Source: CAG-791 sp963655255
GTDB taxonomy: Bacteria; Bacillota; Clostridia; Lachnospirales; Lachnospiraceae
Assembly (NCBI GenBank): GCA_963655255.1
Contig: CAVKEB010000007.1
Span: 1-64,000, forward strand
Direction: 5' to 3'
Length of the DNA: 64,000 bases
Part shown: in pieces, positions 53,993-62,726 of the stretch
Layout of the letters: the number at the start of each line of letters is the position of its first letter
Numbering within the stretch: the first letter of the stretch is position 1
Notes under the pieces: model-generated
Databases searched by the model: none
Told to the model about the DNA's origin: nothing
Seen by the model: only the letters and a program-made list of their open reading frames with translations
Program-made: the position numbers and the translations under genes

Positions 53993-54934
53993 TCAGATCA
54001 GAGAGACCCCGCGGATTTTCTTCGACGCGAAATTCACAATCGTCAGGAGCGTCACCGATACGATGCTCTTGAGCATGCTGATGACCGTTGCGAGGGAGAT
54101 GCTCCCTCCCGTCATGCCGACGTTGTACACATAAAGATCCAGGACCTGAATTTTGTTTTTATTGAACGCATTCTGGAAAACGTAGTACTGGTCCATGCCG
54201 TTGTTCAGGAAATTGGCCACCGCCAGCATCAGGAGAACGAAGAAGGTCGGCAGGAGCTGCGGAAGCGTAATATGCCTCATCAGTGCAAAGCGCCCTGCGC
54301 CGTCCACCTTGGCCGCGTCATACAGTTCCTGATCGATTCCCGCAAGCGAGGCGAGATACATAATGGCGTTCCATCCGAGGGTCTTCCAGATCTGCCAGAG
54401 GATCATAGCGAGATACACATGCGCATCGCTGTCCAGAAACCGCAGCGGCTGTTCGAGAATTCCCGCTTCCTGGAGGAGATTGTTGACGACGCCGTCACTC
54501 GCGAAAAACGAAAAGGCAATCGCATAGACCAGAACCCAGCTGATAAAATTGGGCAGTGTGGTCAGCGTCTGAACAATCTTCCGATACCACGGCGTCTCGA
54601 TTTCATTCAGCAGAATTGCGAAGAACAGCGGCAGGATCGAGGATGCAATACCCAGAAGGCTCATCGCGAACGTGTTCTGCATCACCTGAGCCAGCTGCTT
54701 CACCTGGGTCGGCGACTGTACCAGCGTCCGGAACCACTGAAGTCCCACGAATTCGCACTGGGAGAGCTTCAGCGGCGGCTTGTAGTCAAAAAACGCGTAA
54801 ACCCACCCGTACAGCTGAAAATAGCTGAACAGCGCACACAAAATCAGGAATGGAAGAATTCCGAGAAACAGCTTCTTTCCTTCCGCCGCCTTTGCATTTC
54901 TGATTTTTTCGGTCTTCCTCTGACTGACTGTCAT
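53993..54934 (-). CDS. ABC transporter permease (LplB-like)
   Basis: A 313-residue permease. It has a basic N-terminal tail, a first helix at about 25-45 and six helices in total, with EAA loop LYDAAKVDGAGRFALMRHITLPQLLP (about residue 190). ATG 54934 follows GAGGGGG; the longer frame to 55033 runs into the promoter region. First gene of the leftward operon, divergent from the GH5 gene. Confidence 0.9.
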   Translation of the reverse strand: MTVSQRKTEKIRNAKAAEGKKLFLGILPFLILCALFSYFQLYGWVYAFFDYKPPLKLSQCEFVGLQWFRTLVQSPTQVKQLAQVMQNTFAMSLLGIASSILPLFFAILLNEIETPWYRKIVQTLTTLPNFISWVLVYAIAFSFFASDGVVNNLLQEAGILEQPLRFLDSDAHVYLAMILWQIWKTLGWNAIMYLASLAGIDQELYDAAKVDGAGRFALMRHITLPQLLPTFFVLLMLAVANFLNNGMDQYYVFQNAFNKNKIQVLDLYVYNVGMTGGSISLATVISMLKSIVSVTLLTIVNFASKKIRGVSLI

Positions 54935-55257
54935 AGACAATCCCCCTCTCTCTGACGCATCCTGTCCTCTCCGGCATCTGCCATTCTCGGACATCTGCGC
55001 TTCCTTTTCCCTTGCTGCTTCTCCAGAATACACACAATGCTTTTTTTCAAAAATCGGACGGATCCGCCAGGTTTTCTGTAAAAATTCACTCTTTTTGATT
55101 TTTTCTGTCGGCGATGGCGGATTTTTACAGGAATGATGTCCGTTTTTTTCATGGTTTGAGCCGCAGACACCCTGTACGCTTACAGAGAACTTCAGAGAAT
55201 TACCGCCGGCAGCACGCCGGGAACGGGCAGGAAGAAGAGATCATCAGGAGGTGCACG
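54935..55257. promoter_or_regulatory. Divergent regulatory region between permease operon and GH5
   Basis: This 323-bp region must hold both promoters. Two inverted pairs are visible: CTGTAAAAAT (55076-55085) with ATTTTTACAG (55121-55130), and ATCCGCC (55062-55068) with GGCGGAT (55116-55122). They could be AraC/YesN half-sites shared by both operons. No convincing -35/-10 pair was found. Confidence 0.4.
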
Positions 55258-56364
55258 ATGTTATATGAGAAGTTTCACAACGGCATTAATTTCGGAGGAT
55301 GGCTTTCGCAATATGAATGGATTGCCCGTCAGCCGCTCTCACCGGAACATTTGAAGGAACACTTCGATACTTTTATTACCGAAGCGGATGTACAGCAGGT
55401 CTGTGACTGGGGCTTTGACCATATTCGCCTTCCCGTCAGCGGATATCTTCTGTACGATCCGGAGCAGGACCGCCTGAACCCGGACACCGTGTCCCGCATC
55501 CGCCGGTTTCTCTCCTGGTGCAGTGTGCGGAAGCTCTCTGTGATTCTGGATCTTCATGATGTATGGGGAAATGAATACGGGGCCATGGACTATGTGATGC
55601 CTCTTCTGAAGGATCCGTCCCTGCAGGATCGTTTCTGCAGAATCTGGCAGCTGATTGCAGCGCAGTTTCAGGATGTGACAGAGCCGCTTCTGATGTATGA
55701 GCTTCTGAATGAGGTTTCCGACGGAAGCGGTGCCTATCCTTCTTCGGATGTGACAGGGGAACATTTCGACCTCTCCGGCAGGGATGGATTTCTCTGGAAC
55801 CGTCTCTGGACCAGAGCGCTCTCCGTCATCCGGCGTATCGATCCGGACCGTTTTATTCTGATCGGCGGGAGCGGACAGAACAGCGTTGTCTATCTGAAGG
55901 AGCTCTCTCTGGTTTCAGACCCGCATGTTTTCGCCGGCTTCCACTATTACGATCCGCAGGTCTTCACACACCAGCGGGCCGGTTTTTCGGAAGAGATGAG
56001 TGAATTCAACCATGTGGTTCACTATCCGGATGATATTTCCGACTTTGTCACCTATCTGAAAGAACATCCCCAGTGGCAGACCAAGTACGCACTGGTCGGC
56101 AGGGAAACCCGGAACGACCATGCTCTCATGGAAAAGCTGCTCTCCCATGCCTTCCGGTTTCAGGAGGAGACTGGAAAAGAGGTGTACTGCGGCGAGTTCG
56201 GCGTCATCGGCATTGCTCCCGGAAAGGCTGCGAGATCCTGGCTGACCGACCTCACAAATCTTATGGATGCACACGGCATCGGACATGCTCTCTGGAATTA
56301 CAAATATCTGGACTTCGGCCTTCTCGATCTGGATGGGAAGCCCATGAGCAGTCTTTTGTCCTGA
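55258..56364 (+). CDS. Glycoside hydrolase family 5 (endoglucanase-like)
   Basis: A 368-residue GH5 enzyme without signal peptide. It begins INFGGWLSQYEW (about residue 8), has WGFDHIRLPVSGYLLY (about residue 47), the acid/base Glu in YELLNEVSDGSG (about residue 147), and the nucleophile Glu in VYCGEFGVIG (about residue 312). Being cytosolic, it probably trims imported gluco- or manno-oligosaccharides brought by the divergent ABC system. ATG 55258 follows AGGAGG at six bases; the frame extends to 55114 without a site. Confidence 0.9.
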   Translation: MLYEKFHNGINFGGWLSQYEWIARQPLSPEHLKEHFDTFITEADVQQVCDWGFDHIRLPVSGYLLYDPEQDRLNPDTVSRIRRFLSWCSVRKLSVILDLHDVWGNEYGAMDYVMPLLKDPSLQDRFCRIWQLIAAQFQDVTEPLLMYELLNEVSDGSGAYPSSDVTGEHFDLSGRDGFLWNRLWTRALSVIRRIDPDRFILIGGSGQNSVVYLKELSLVSDPHVFAGFHYYDPQVFTHQRAGFSEEMSEFNHVVHYPDDISDFVTYLKEHPQWQTKYALVGRETRNDHALMEKLLSHAFRFQEETGKEVYCGEFGVIGIAPGKAARSWLTDLTNLMDAHGIGHALWNYKYLDFGLLDLDGKPMSSLLS

Positions 56365-56367
56365 CCG

Positions 56368-56419
56368 TTTAAGAACCCGCTAAGAACCGTCCGGCCTCCG
56401 TTAACGATCCGCCAAGAAG
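56368..56419 (+). promoter_or_regulatory. Four-half-site operator O1 (OmpR/KdpE type)
   Basis: Half-sites TTTAAGAAC (56368), GCTAAGAAC (56379), GTTAACGAT (56400) and GCCAAGAAG (56411) sit at relative positions 0, 11, 32 and 43, all facing the same way. The same spacing recurs exactly at 62727-62778. Direct repeats on one face of the helix are typical of OmpR/PhoB-class activators. A -10-like sequence (TACAAA at 56434 or TATGGT at 56455) follows. Confidence 0.65.
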
Positions 56420-56468
56420 GCGGCGGCATCCGATACAAATGTTTTTCACCATGCTATGGTAGAGAAAA

Positions 56469-56550
56469 CCCGCCGAAGGGACATCCGGTTCACGAAATCC
56501 GTGCTCTGATTTGTGCTCCGCAGGCTCATTCCGGATGACGCTCCGGCGGG
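56469..56550 (+). promoter_or_regulatory. Structured leader of the 31-residue peptide gene
   Basis: Nested inverted repeats: CCCGCCG (56469-56475) with CGGCGGG (56544-56550), and CATCCGG (56482-56488) with CCGGATG (56531-56537). A long hairpin with a large apical part is formed in the 5' leader. I do not recognise a known riboswitch class. Confidence 0.5.
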
Positions 56551-56581
56551 AAAATCCATTCAGCAGGGGGAGGCAAAAGAG

Positions 56582-56677
56582 ATGAGCGGAAACGGTGTTT
56601 TTATCATCGACTGCATTGTGACAGGCGTGATTATCTTCGCGATTTACCTGTACAATAAAAAACACGACGGCAAATAA
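56582..56677 (+). CDS. 31-residue single-helix membrane peptide
   Basis: A tiny protein: a short N-terminus, one hydrophobic helix (about residues 6-24, VFIIDCIVTGVIIFAIYLY) and a basic tail NKKHDGK, so probably an inner-membrane peptide with cytosolic C-terminus. GGGGGAGG lies ten bases before the ATG. It has its own operator, structured leader and terminator, so it is a stand-alone transcript. It resembles KdpF in size and layout, but kdpA does not follow. A membrane-stress or sensor-modulating role is conjecture. Confidence 0.7.
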   Translation: MSGNGVFIIDCIVTGVIIFAIYLYNKKHDGK

Positions 56678-56740
56678 GCTGCAACAGACTGTCTGTGTGC
56701 CGGTCCGGTCGGATACGGCATCAGGTTTTCTCCATCAGAA

Positions 56741-56787
56741 AAGAGATTTTCCGGTCCTGCCCTTCAACCGGAAAATCTCTTCTTTTT
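56741..56787 (+). terminator. Terminator of the 31-residue peptide gene
   Basis: AAGAGATTTTCCGG (56741-56754) pairs perfectly with CCGGAAAATCTCTT (56768-56781), followed by CTTTTT. It also faces the end of the VWA gene on the other strand. Confidence 0.85.
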
Positions 56788-56800
56788 CCCAAAAATATTC

Positions 56801-58552
56801 TCACATCACCCGTATGCGGTTCTGCAGCATGGTTCCCACGGCCTCTGCAAACAAATCCAGCTGCCGGATTCTGGTGAAGTCCTGTTCATAAATCCGGTGC
56901 ACGTTCGGCATTGCATCATCCTCACCGGTGAAGACACACAGAACCGTGATGCCTGCCATTCTCGCCCGGTGCACCTCTGCCGCCGTATCCTCCACGCCAA
57001 GCGACGCGGCGTAATCCCTGTACTGGCCTGTCGATGTCCGCACCTTGATGACGTCATTCGGCTTGCAGTCGGACAGAACAATCAGGATGCGGTGCTCCGC
57101 GTGATTGTCCTTCATCATGCCGGCCGCCAGCCGGATCGCCAAACCGTCGCGGTTGGCTCCCGCCGTAAAGTAATCGAAAATCTTCCGGTTACGGCCCGTC
57201 TCCTGGTAATCCCGGTACAGATTCATGATGGTATAACCGTTCAGTGAACAGAACGAATACATCCGGACCGGAATCCCGCAGTTCGTCAGGCTCTGCGCAA
57301 TCATGTAGCCCTGCGCCGCCACCGTCTCCTGACGGTGAATCTGTGAGGTGGACGCATCCAGCAGAAGGTCCACCGTAATATTGCCGGTATCTCCCAGAAT
57401 CTTTTTCTCAAAGACCTTGCTGTCATCCAGATACAAAGCCCGCCAGATGCGGTCCGCGCGAAGATTCCCCGATGCCGACTTCACAATCTGATCGTCCAGA
57501 TGCGTGAGAATCGAATTGCGGATTCTTCCGGTCAGCTTCTCCACCTGCACGCGATAGATGCCTTCATGAGCCGCGTAGGCCTTCCGGTTGGCCTCTCCCT
57601 GTTTCAGGGCCTCCTGGTGCATTTTGCCCGCAAACCCTGCGTGCAGCATCTCCTCCGTGTACTCACCCCGCGTGATATGAAGCTTGACATCGGTGTGATT
57701 GCCCCAGCAGTACTCCTTCTGGAGCTTCGCCGTCTCCTTCGCGTCATAGATGGAACGTCCGAAATAGTTGGTGATGTACTCCTTCAGGCCTTCATCCGTC
57801 TGCGCCGTATAATTGGCAAACGCAACGCTCAGGTGACTCTGATCCAGAACCTCGCTCCCGTATTCCGATACGTGCTCGCCGAAGCCGAACGACATCCGGC
57901 GGACCGGCCCCATCTCTGCATAGCCGTTTTTCCTTCGTCTTCGCAGGGAGAACAGGGAGAACGGGTTCAGGATTTTCTTCTCTCCGCCCGGGAGGTCCGG
58001 TCCGTCCGGACGGTAGGTAAAAAACCTCTCCAGCGTTTTCGTCAGCTGTGCAATGATCTCATCCGTGGTAAGGTCCGGCCCCAGTTCAATCGCATCCAGG
58101 AGCTTGCGGTCCACCGCGTCCGGAAGGCCGCAGTCTTCCCCGATCGCCCGGCGGAAATGCCCCATCGTGATGGCAAGAAGCCGCTGCCCCGCGGAATCCT
58201 CCAATGAGAACTCACCGTGCATGGAGTCCAGCTTGGTCAGCGCGTACTGCCTGCGCAGATACGGGAAAACCGGGCGCAGATTCTTCTCCTTCTCGTAGAC
58301 TGCATTCTCCAGCGCCAGCCAGAACAGGCTCTCATAGACTTCCTGATTGATTCTCTCATGGAAGGTGTTGTAGAACGCGAGAAGCTTGTTCCAGTCATAG
58401 TGCAGATGGATGGCTCCCACGATACTGTTCCAGTAGACATCGGCCTTTCCGTCCGCGTCATACACGCGGAACCCCGTCTCAATGGTATAATCGTGCGCGC
58501 TGTTCCAGATCAGATTCGCAGCACGTTTTTTCTCAAATTCTGTGATTTCCAT
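56801..58552 (-). CDS. VWA-domain protein (CoxE/ViaA-like)
   Basis: A 583-residue protein with a C-terminal von Willebrand A domain (about residue 385 on): MIDAS motif DLLLDASTSQIHRQ, and later VLSDCKPND. The N-terminal two thirds are helical. Such proteins act with a MoxR-class AAA ATPase to load metals or remodel a complex. Its start overlaps the stop of the ATPase gene by one base, so both are made together. The client is not evident from neighbours. Confidence 0.85.
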   Translation of the reverse strand: MEITEFEKKRAANLIWNSAHDYTIETGFRVYDADGKADVYWNSIVGAIHLHYDWNKLLAFYNTFHERINQEVYESLFWLALENAVYEKEKNLRPVFPYLRRQYALTKLDSMHGEFSLEDSAGQRLLAITMGHFRRAIGEDCGLPDAVDRKLLDAIELGPDLTTDEIIAQLTKTLERFFTYRPDGPDLPGGEKKILNPFSLFSLRRRRKNGYAEMGPVRRMSFGFGEHVSEYGSEVLDQSHLSVAFANYTAQTDEGLKEYITNYFGRSIYDAKETAKLQKEYCWGNHTDVKLHITRGEYTEEMLHAGFAGKMHQEALKQGEANRKAYAAHEGIYRVQVEKLTGRIRNSILTHLDDQIVKSASGNLRADRIWRALYLDDSKVFEKKILGDTGNITVDLLLDASTSQIHRQETVAAQGYMIAQSLTNCGIPVRMYSFCSLNGYTIMNLYRDYQETGRNRKIFDYFTAGANRDGLAIRLAAGMMKDNHAEHRILIVLSDCKPNDVIKVRTSTGQYRDYAASLGVEDTAAEVHRARMAGITVLCVFTGEDDAMPNVHRIYEQDFTRIRQLDLFAEAVGTMLQNRIRVM

Positions 58553-59469
58553 TATGCAAAAATACTCTCTTTGCCGAGATCTCCCGGGAAGCGGACCGCA
58601 ATCATATCGCTGACCAGCTGTCTTTCGTAATCGTCAAAGCACTTGTTGACGATGCCGAGCTGCAGGGCCTGTACCGCAGGAAGGCCGCGGTGCATCATCC
58701 GAATTGCCGCCAGAAGGCCGCGCAGATCCAGCGCCTTTGTGGAAATCTCACCGCCCTCGCACTTGCGGCGGATGTCGCCAAAGAGCTTCGCGAACTGATC
58801 CTTATAATCCTCCCGGATGTCCGGGTACTTCTCCTGAATCAGCTTCTTCAGATTCTCCTCTGTAATGACCGGCATCTGAATGATCATGAAACGGGACGCC
58901 AGTGCCTCATTGATCTCCCGGGTTCCGGCGTAGCCGTAGTTCATCGTCCCGATGAAGCGCGTCGCGTCATTCAGCACGATCCTGTCATATCCGGGAACAT
59001 CAATGATCCGGCGGAAGTCCAGCGTCGCATGAAGAACGGCAAGCGATTCATTCTTCGCCATGTTGATCTCATCCAGAATGCCGAAGCCGCCTTCCTCCGC
59101 ACACTGCAGAATCGGCCCCTTCCGAAGCGTCACCTTTCCGTTTTCAAACGTATCGGTTCCAATGAGCGATGCCGCATCCGTGTTGATGTAGAAGGACACA
59201 TCCCACTCGGGTCTTCGCAGCGCCGCCGAGAGTCCCTCCGCCAGCACATTCTTGCCGGTCGCCTTGGGTCCCACGAGGAGCAGGTTCTCGCCTGCAAGGA
59301 GCGTGGAAAGTGCCTGTTCCCAGATCTCTTTCCCGTAATACGAATACTGCGGTGTAGGGATCCGTCTCTCCATTCCGTCATGTAACTGATAAAAGCTCCG
59401 AAAATGCTCCACCTCAGAGAGAATGCTCTCCGAGATTCCTTCCTGCCGTAAAAAATCCAGTATTTCCAT
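58552..59469 (-). CDS. MoxR-class AAA+ ATPase
   Basis: A 305-residue AAA+ protein of the MoxR/CobS/NorQ group. P-loop GPKATGKN (residues 67-74) ends in Asn instead of the usual Thr/Ser. Walker B GFGILDEINMAKNE (about residue 130), sensor 1 RFIGTMNYGYAGTREINEALASRFM (about residue 170) with arginine finger region. It should drive the VWA partner. ATG 59469 is immediately preceded by mosaic copy H, whose GCGAGG is the ribosome binding site; frames reaching 59634 are translations of the repeat. Confidence 0.9.
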   Translation of the reverse strand: MEILDFLRQEGISESILSEVEHFRSFYQLHDGMERRIPTPQYSYYGKEIWEQALSTLLAGENLLLVGPKATGKNVLAEGLSAALRRPEWDVSFYINTDAASLIGTDTFENGKVTLRKGPILQCAEEGGFGILDEINMAKNESLAVLHATLDFRRIIDVPGYDRIVLNDATRFIGTMNYGYAGTREINEALASRFMIIQMPVITEENLKKLIQEKYPDIREDYKDQFAKLFGDIRRKCEGGEISTKALDLRGLLAAIRMMHRGLPAVQALQLGIVNKCFDDYERQLVSDMIAVRFPGDLGKESIFA

Positions 59470-59470
59470 T

Positions 59471-59622
59471 GTTATACCTCGCTGAGGCAAAATCCGCTCT
59501 ATCAGAGAGAATTTCGCGAAGGCGAATTCTCTCTGTATACAGAGTGCCGCTAAGCGGCACTCTAAGCAGGAGAAGATGTCATCAGACATCTTCGAGTGCA
59601 GCGATTTTGCCGAATGCGGCAG
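59471..59622. repeat. Mosaic hairpin repeat, copy H (full-length form)
   Basis: Order: CCTCGCTGAGGCAAAATCCGC, AGAGAATTTCGCG/CGAATTCTCT, CTCTGTATACAGAG, AGTGCCGCTAAGCGGCACT, GAAGATGTCATCAGACATC, GATTTTGCCGAATGCGGCAGC. Copy D is the same element in reverse orientation with scattered changes, several in hairpin loops. It fills nearly the whole gap between the cstA end and the MoxR gene. Confidence 0.92.
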
Positions 59623-59652
59623 CTCTGCCGCCAATTCCTGTAGATAACGAAA

Positions 59653-59683
59653 GAACCGCTGAACGTACCCAGTCCAGCGGTTC
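59653..59683 (-). terminator. Terminator of cstA
   Basis: GAACCGCTG (59653-59661) and CAGCGGTTC (59675-59683) form the stem. On the minus strand it is followed by TTTCGTT, a weak T-run. Confidence 0.55.
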
Positions 59684-59736
59684 CTCTTTCCAGTGTTTGC
59701 AGATCTTCCGGATTGTGCCCGTCAGATACGTTATGT

Positions 59737-61302
59737 TCAGGCAGCAGCCTTTGCCTTGTTCTTGCCGTTGATAATGCAGACAATAATATAAACAACGGTA
59801 AAGATCGCGCCGACCGTATATGCAATCGGCCAATCCTGTCTGAGACCGATCTGTGCATTCACGATGAAGGTGCAGGTTGCGAATGCATAGAATGCAGCCG
59901 GAATCAGCGGAATCCATACAAACTTTGCCTTGCCGTTCTTGAACATCCATGCAGTGATGCATGCCAGAGCGAACAGCGAGATCATCTGGTTGGACCATGC
60001 GAAGTATCTCCACAGAGTGTTGAAGCCCTGAGAATCGAACTTAGCCCAGATCAGGATGATATAAACCAGTGCGAAGACCGGAATTGCCAGGCCGATGCGC
60101 TGCTTGTTGTTCTCCTGCTTGATGTGCAGGGAATCCGACAGAGTCAGACGAAGAGCACGCAGTGCAGTATCGCCGGAGGTGATCGGAAGGATGATAACGC
60201 CAATCAGTGCGATAACGCCGCCGACCGGTCCCAGAGCGTTCTTGCAGATGACGCCGACAACGGAGGTAGCACCGATCTGCATCATCGCTCCGTCCTTCAG
60301 GACATTGAAAGTCCATGCGTTATCAGTGAATGCCATCGTAACACCGCCGTTGGAAGCGCCGAGGTTGATCATAGCCATGGTTCCTGCTGCCCAGCACATC
60401 GCGATGAAGCCCTCTACAACCATCATGTTGTAGTAGGTCATGCGGCCTGCCTTCTCGGACTCAATGGTACGGGAAACCAGAGCAGTCTGGGTGCTGTGGA
60501 ATCCGGAAAGGATACCGCAGGCAACCGTCAGGAAGAAGATCGGGATGAAGTGTCCGCCGGAGAAAGCGCTCGGTCCGAAGTATGCTCCGAAATCAAAGCC
60601 GCCGTCTGCCGCGAAGACACCGGTGGTGTTCCAGTTATCCCATACATTGATCAGCGGATATCCCTTTGCAAAGATGGCGATGAAGATGCCGATTGCGGAG
60701 AATACCAGGATCAGACCGAAGATCGGGTATACGCGGCCGATGATCTTATCGATCGGGAATACCGTGGCGATCAGGTAGTATACGAAGATAACGGAGTAAA
60801 TCACCCAGGTAGAAACTTCCTGCGGAGTGCCGCCGAAGCCGAATACCTGCGTCGCTGCGATGTCGCCGGGCGTGTAGATGAATACCGCGCCGACCAGGAG
60901 CAGCAGGATGCAGATGAAGATGTCATACAGAATGTAAACAGCCTTGTTCGTGTAGTTCTTGACGAACTCGGGCATCTGAGCGCCGCCGTCACGGGTGCAG
61001 ATCATTCCGCTGAAATAATCGTGCATAGATCCGCCGATGACGTTTCCGATCGGGATTGCAAGGAATGCAATGGGTCCGAACAGAATACCCTGGACAGGTC
61101 CAAGGATGGGGCCGGTTCCTGCGATGTTCAGCAGGTTGATCAGGCTGTTCTTCCATGTCTTCATAGGAACGTAGTCAACGCCGTCCTGCTTTGCATATGC
61201 AGGCGTCTCGCGATCGTCCGGTCCGAAGACGTTCTCGCAGAACTTACCGTACAGGAGTCCCCCGCCGATAAGGATTACGAGGCCAATTAAAAATGTTGCC
61301 AT
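59737..61302 (-). CDS. cstA: Carbon starvation protein CstA (peptide/pyruvate transporter)
   Basis: A 521-residue membrane protein of the CstA family with about 14-16 helices. CstA members move peptides or pyruvate. Typical segments: GPILGPVQGILFGPIAFLAIPIGNVIGGSMHDYFSG (about residues 65-100), and FPIFFLTVACGILSGFHSTQTALVSRTI (about residue 255). The C-terminal CstA-like extension is short. ATG 61302 follows AGGAGG at five bases. It is followed leftward by a terminator and mosaic copy H, so it is probably separate from the MoxR gene. Confidence 0.92.
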   Translation of the reverse strand: MATFLIGLVILIGGGLLYGKFCENVFGPDDRETPAYAKQDGVDYVPMKTWKNSLINLLNIAGTGPILGPVQGILFGPIAFLAIPIGNVIGGSMHDYFSGMICTRDGGAQMPEFVKNYTNKAVYILYDIFICILLLLVGAVFIYTPGDIAATQVFGFGGTPQEVSTWVIYSVIFVYYLIATVFPIDKIIGRVYPIFGLILVFSAIGIFIAIFAKGYPLINVWDNWNTTGVFAADGGFDFGAYFGPSAFSGGHFIPIFFLTVACGILSGFHSTQTALVSRTIESEKAGRMTYYNMMVVEGFIAMCWAAGTMAMINLGASNGGVTMAFTDNAWTFNVLKDGAMMQIGATSVVGVICKNALGPVGGVIALIGVIILPITSGDTALRALRLTLSDSLHIKQENNKQRIGLAIPVFALVYIILIWAKFDSQGFNTLWRYFAWSNQMISLFALACITAWMFKNGKAKFVWIPLIPAAFYAFATCTFIVNAQIGLRQDWPIAYTVGAIFTVVYIIVCIINGKNKAKAAA

Positions 61303-61393
61303 ATCTCCTCCTTCCTGGTCACACAATGATTGTGGGTACATGCGACCAGCTCATAACATATATTCTTACTAAACAGAATCATAAATATTGGCC

Positions 61394-62395
61394 TTATTTA
61401 TAATCCTGTACAGTAAACATGGGTTTGATGGTGACGACCTGTTTGAAATCGTCGCCGGAAAGTGCAACGCTGGAATCCATGGATTTCAGATCCGCCTTCA
61501 GAACCTCCAGCGCCTCCTCTACCGTCTGCGCCCGCTCCTCCTGAAGAATCCGGATCATGCGGTCAAACGTATACGGATGTGCATAGCAGCAGGGAATCGG
61601 GAAATCCGGAAGGTGCTTCAGCGAATTCTTCATCGCGCCCAGTGCTTCCTCATATTCCTTATCCCGGAGCTTCCGGTTCGTCATCTTACTGGGAAGTCCC
61701 TTGCTGTTGACGGCGAGGAACACCAGCATAATCCCGAACAGCGCGGCAACCACACCGACACTCCGGTTCGCATTCCTCATGATCACAATGCCTGCCAGAG
61801 TCACAAGAATGCCTGCCGCCAGAAGTCCCACGGCGATGTAACGGACGGACGGCTTCATCAGATCCGCATGCCGCTTTATCTTCGCCATGGCGGCGAGCTT
61901 CTCATACAGAGCGGGGCGCTTGTGCACCTCCCACCTTGCATCCTCCAGGATCTTCCTGCTGCGAAGCGCTTCCTTCGACAGCGCATTGGCCTGGATTCTC
62001 GCCTCCGTGGCCTCCCGTTCCTTCTTCCTGCGAAGTCCTTCCGGAGACAGAAGCGGGATCTCCGGATGATTCTTCTCCAGATCGTCCAGCATCTTGTCAG
62101 CGTCCTGCAGATAACGGAAGGAGCATTCCTGTTCCCTGCCATCGTCATAGCGGACGACAATGAACAGAACCGGGGCAAGGAATCCCTTCCCCTCCGGGTT
62201 GCTCGCACCGACCCGCTTGAACACATTGGTGATGGCTTCATACGGAATATAATAATTCCGGGGATGCATTGTGCTTCCCATGTAGACGGCCTTCTCACCG
62301 AGTCCGCACTGATCATACTTCCGGCATTTCTTCCGGTCCGCTCTGACCTGCGCTTCTTCGATCGTGATCCGGCTCAATGGCTTTACTATACCCAT
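61394..62395 (-). CDS. Membrane protein of unknown function (333 residues)
   Basis: A protein I cannot name. The N-terminal cytosolic part (1-180) is charged, with CRKYDQCGLGEKAVYMGS and a long helical segment (about 120-175, Glu/Lys/Arg-rich, possibly coiled). Two adjacent helices lie at about 185-207 and 213-230. The C-terminal 100 residues (NRKLRDKEYEEALGAMKNSLKHLP) are cytosolic. Its gene starts 91 bases upstream of cstA on the same strand, so it may be cotranscribed with it. Confidence 0.75.
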   Translation of the reverse strand: MGIVKPLSRITIEEAQVRADRKKCRKYDQCGLGEKAVYMGSTMHPRNYYIPYEAITNVFKRVGASNPEGKGFLAPVLFIVVRYDDGREQECSFRYLQDADKMLDDLEKNHPEIPLLSPEGLRRKKEREATEARIQANALSKEALRSRKILEDARWEVHKRPALYEKLAAMAKIKRHADLMKPSVRYIAVGLLAAGILVTLAGIVIMRNANRSVGVVAALFGIMLVFLAVNSKGLPSKMTNRKLRDKEYEEALGAMKNSLKHLPDFPIPCCYAHPYTFDRMIRILQEERAQTVEEALEVLKADLKSMDSSVALSGDDFKQVVTIKPMFTVQDYK

Positions 62396-62726
62396 CTCTT
62401 ACGGTTTATCCTTCGTTATCCATATAGAAATCCATACAATCATAGCATGAATCCGGCAAAGTGGATTCATAATATTTAGAAAAATTTTAGGCAGTTTTCA
62501 TATTTTGTTACTTTTTCATATGAAATTCTGCCAGATATATCTTCTTTGTATGTCGTTTGTTTATACTAACTGTTAAATTCTCTCTGCATCCTGCGGCCGG
62601 GCCGACCGACACATTTTCCATTCCGCACATTCCGGAATGCAGAAACCGTCCTCCATTTTCCGCTTCTCCGGCAGACCGTAACCGTGTACTGCCTGTTCCA
62701 ACAGCCAGTCAAAAAATGCATTCTCT
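62396..62726. other. Intergenic region with a hairpin
   Basis: AT-rich, no gene seen. ATGAATCC (62447-62454) and GGATTCAT (62463-62470) form a hairpin near the start of the membrane-protein gene on the minus strand. The rest is without recognisable features until the operator at 62727. Confidence 0.4.

Noticed and set aside
56582..56677. kdpF as the first gene of a kdpFABC operon
   Set aside because: A terminator follows directly and the next gene is on the other strand; no kdpA in the window.
59470..59634. N-terminal extension of the MoxR ATPase containing LPHSAK and ILPQRGI
   Set aside because: This is the mosaic repeat read in frame; the same translation appears before the methyltransferase and the EPS glycosyltransferase. 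True starts lie just after the repeat.
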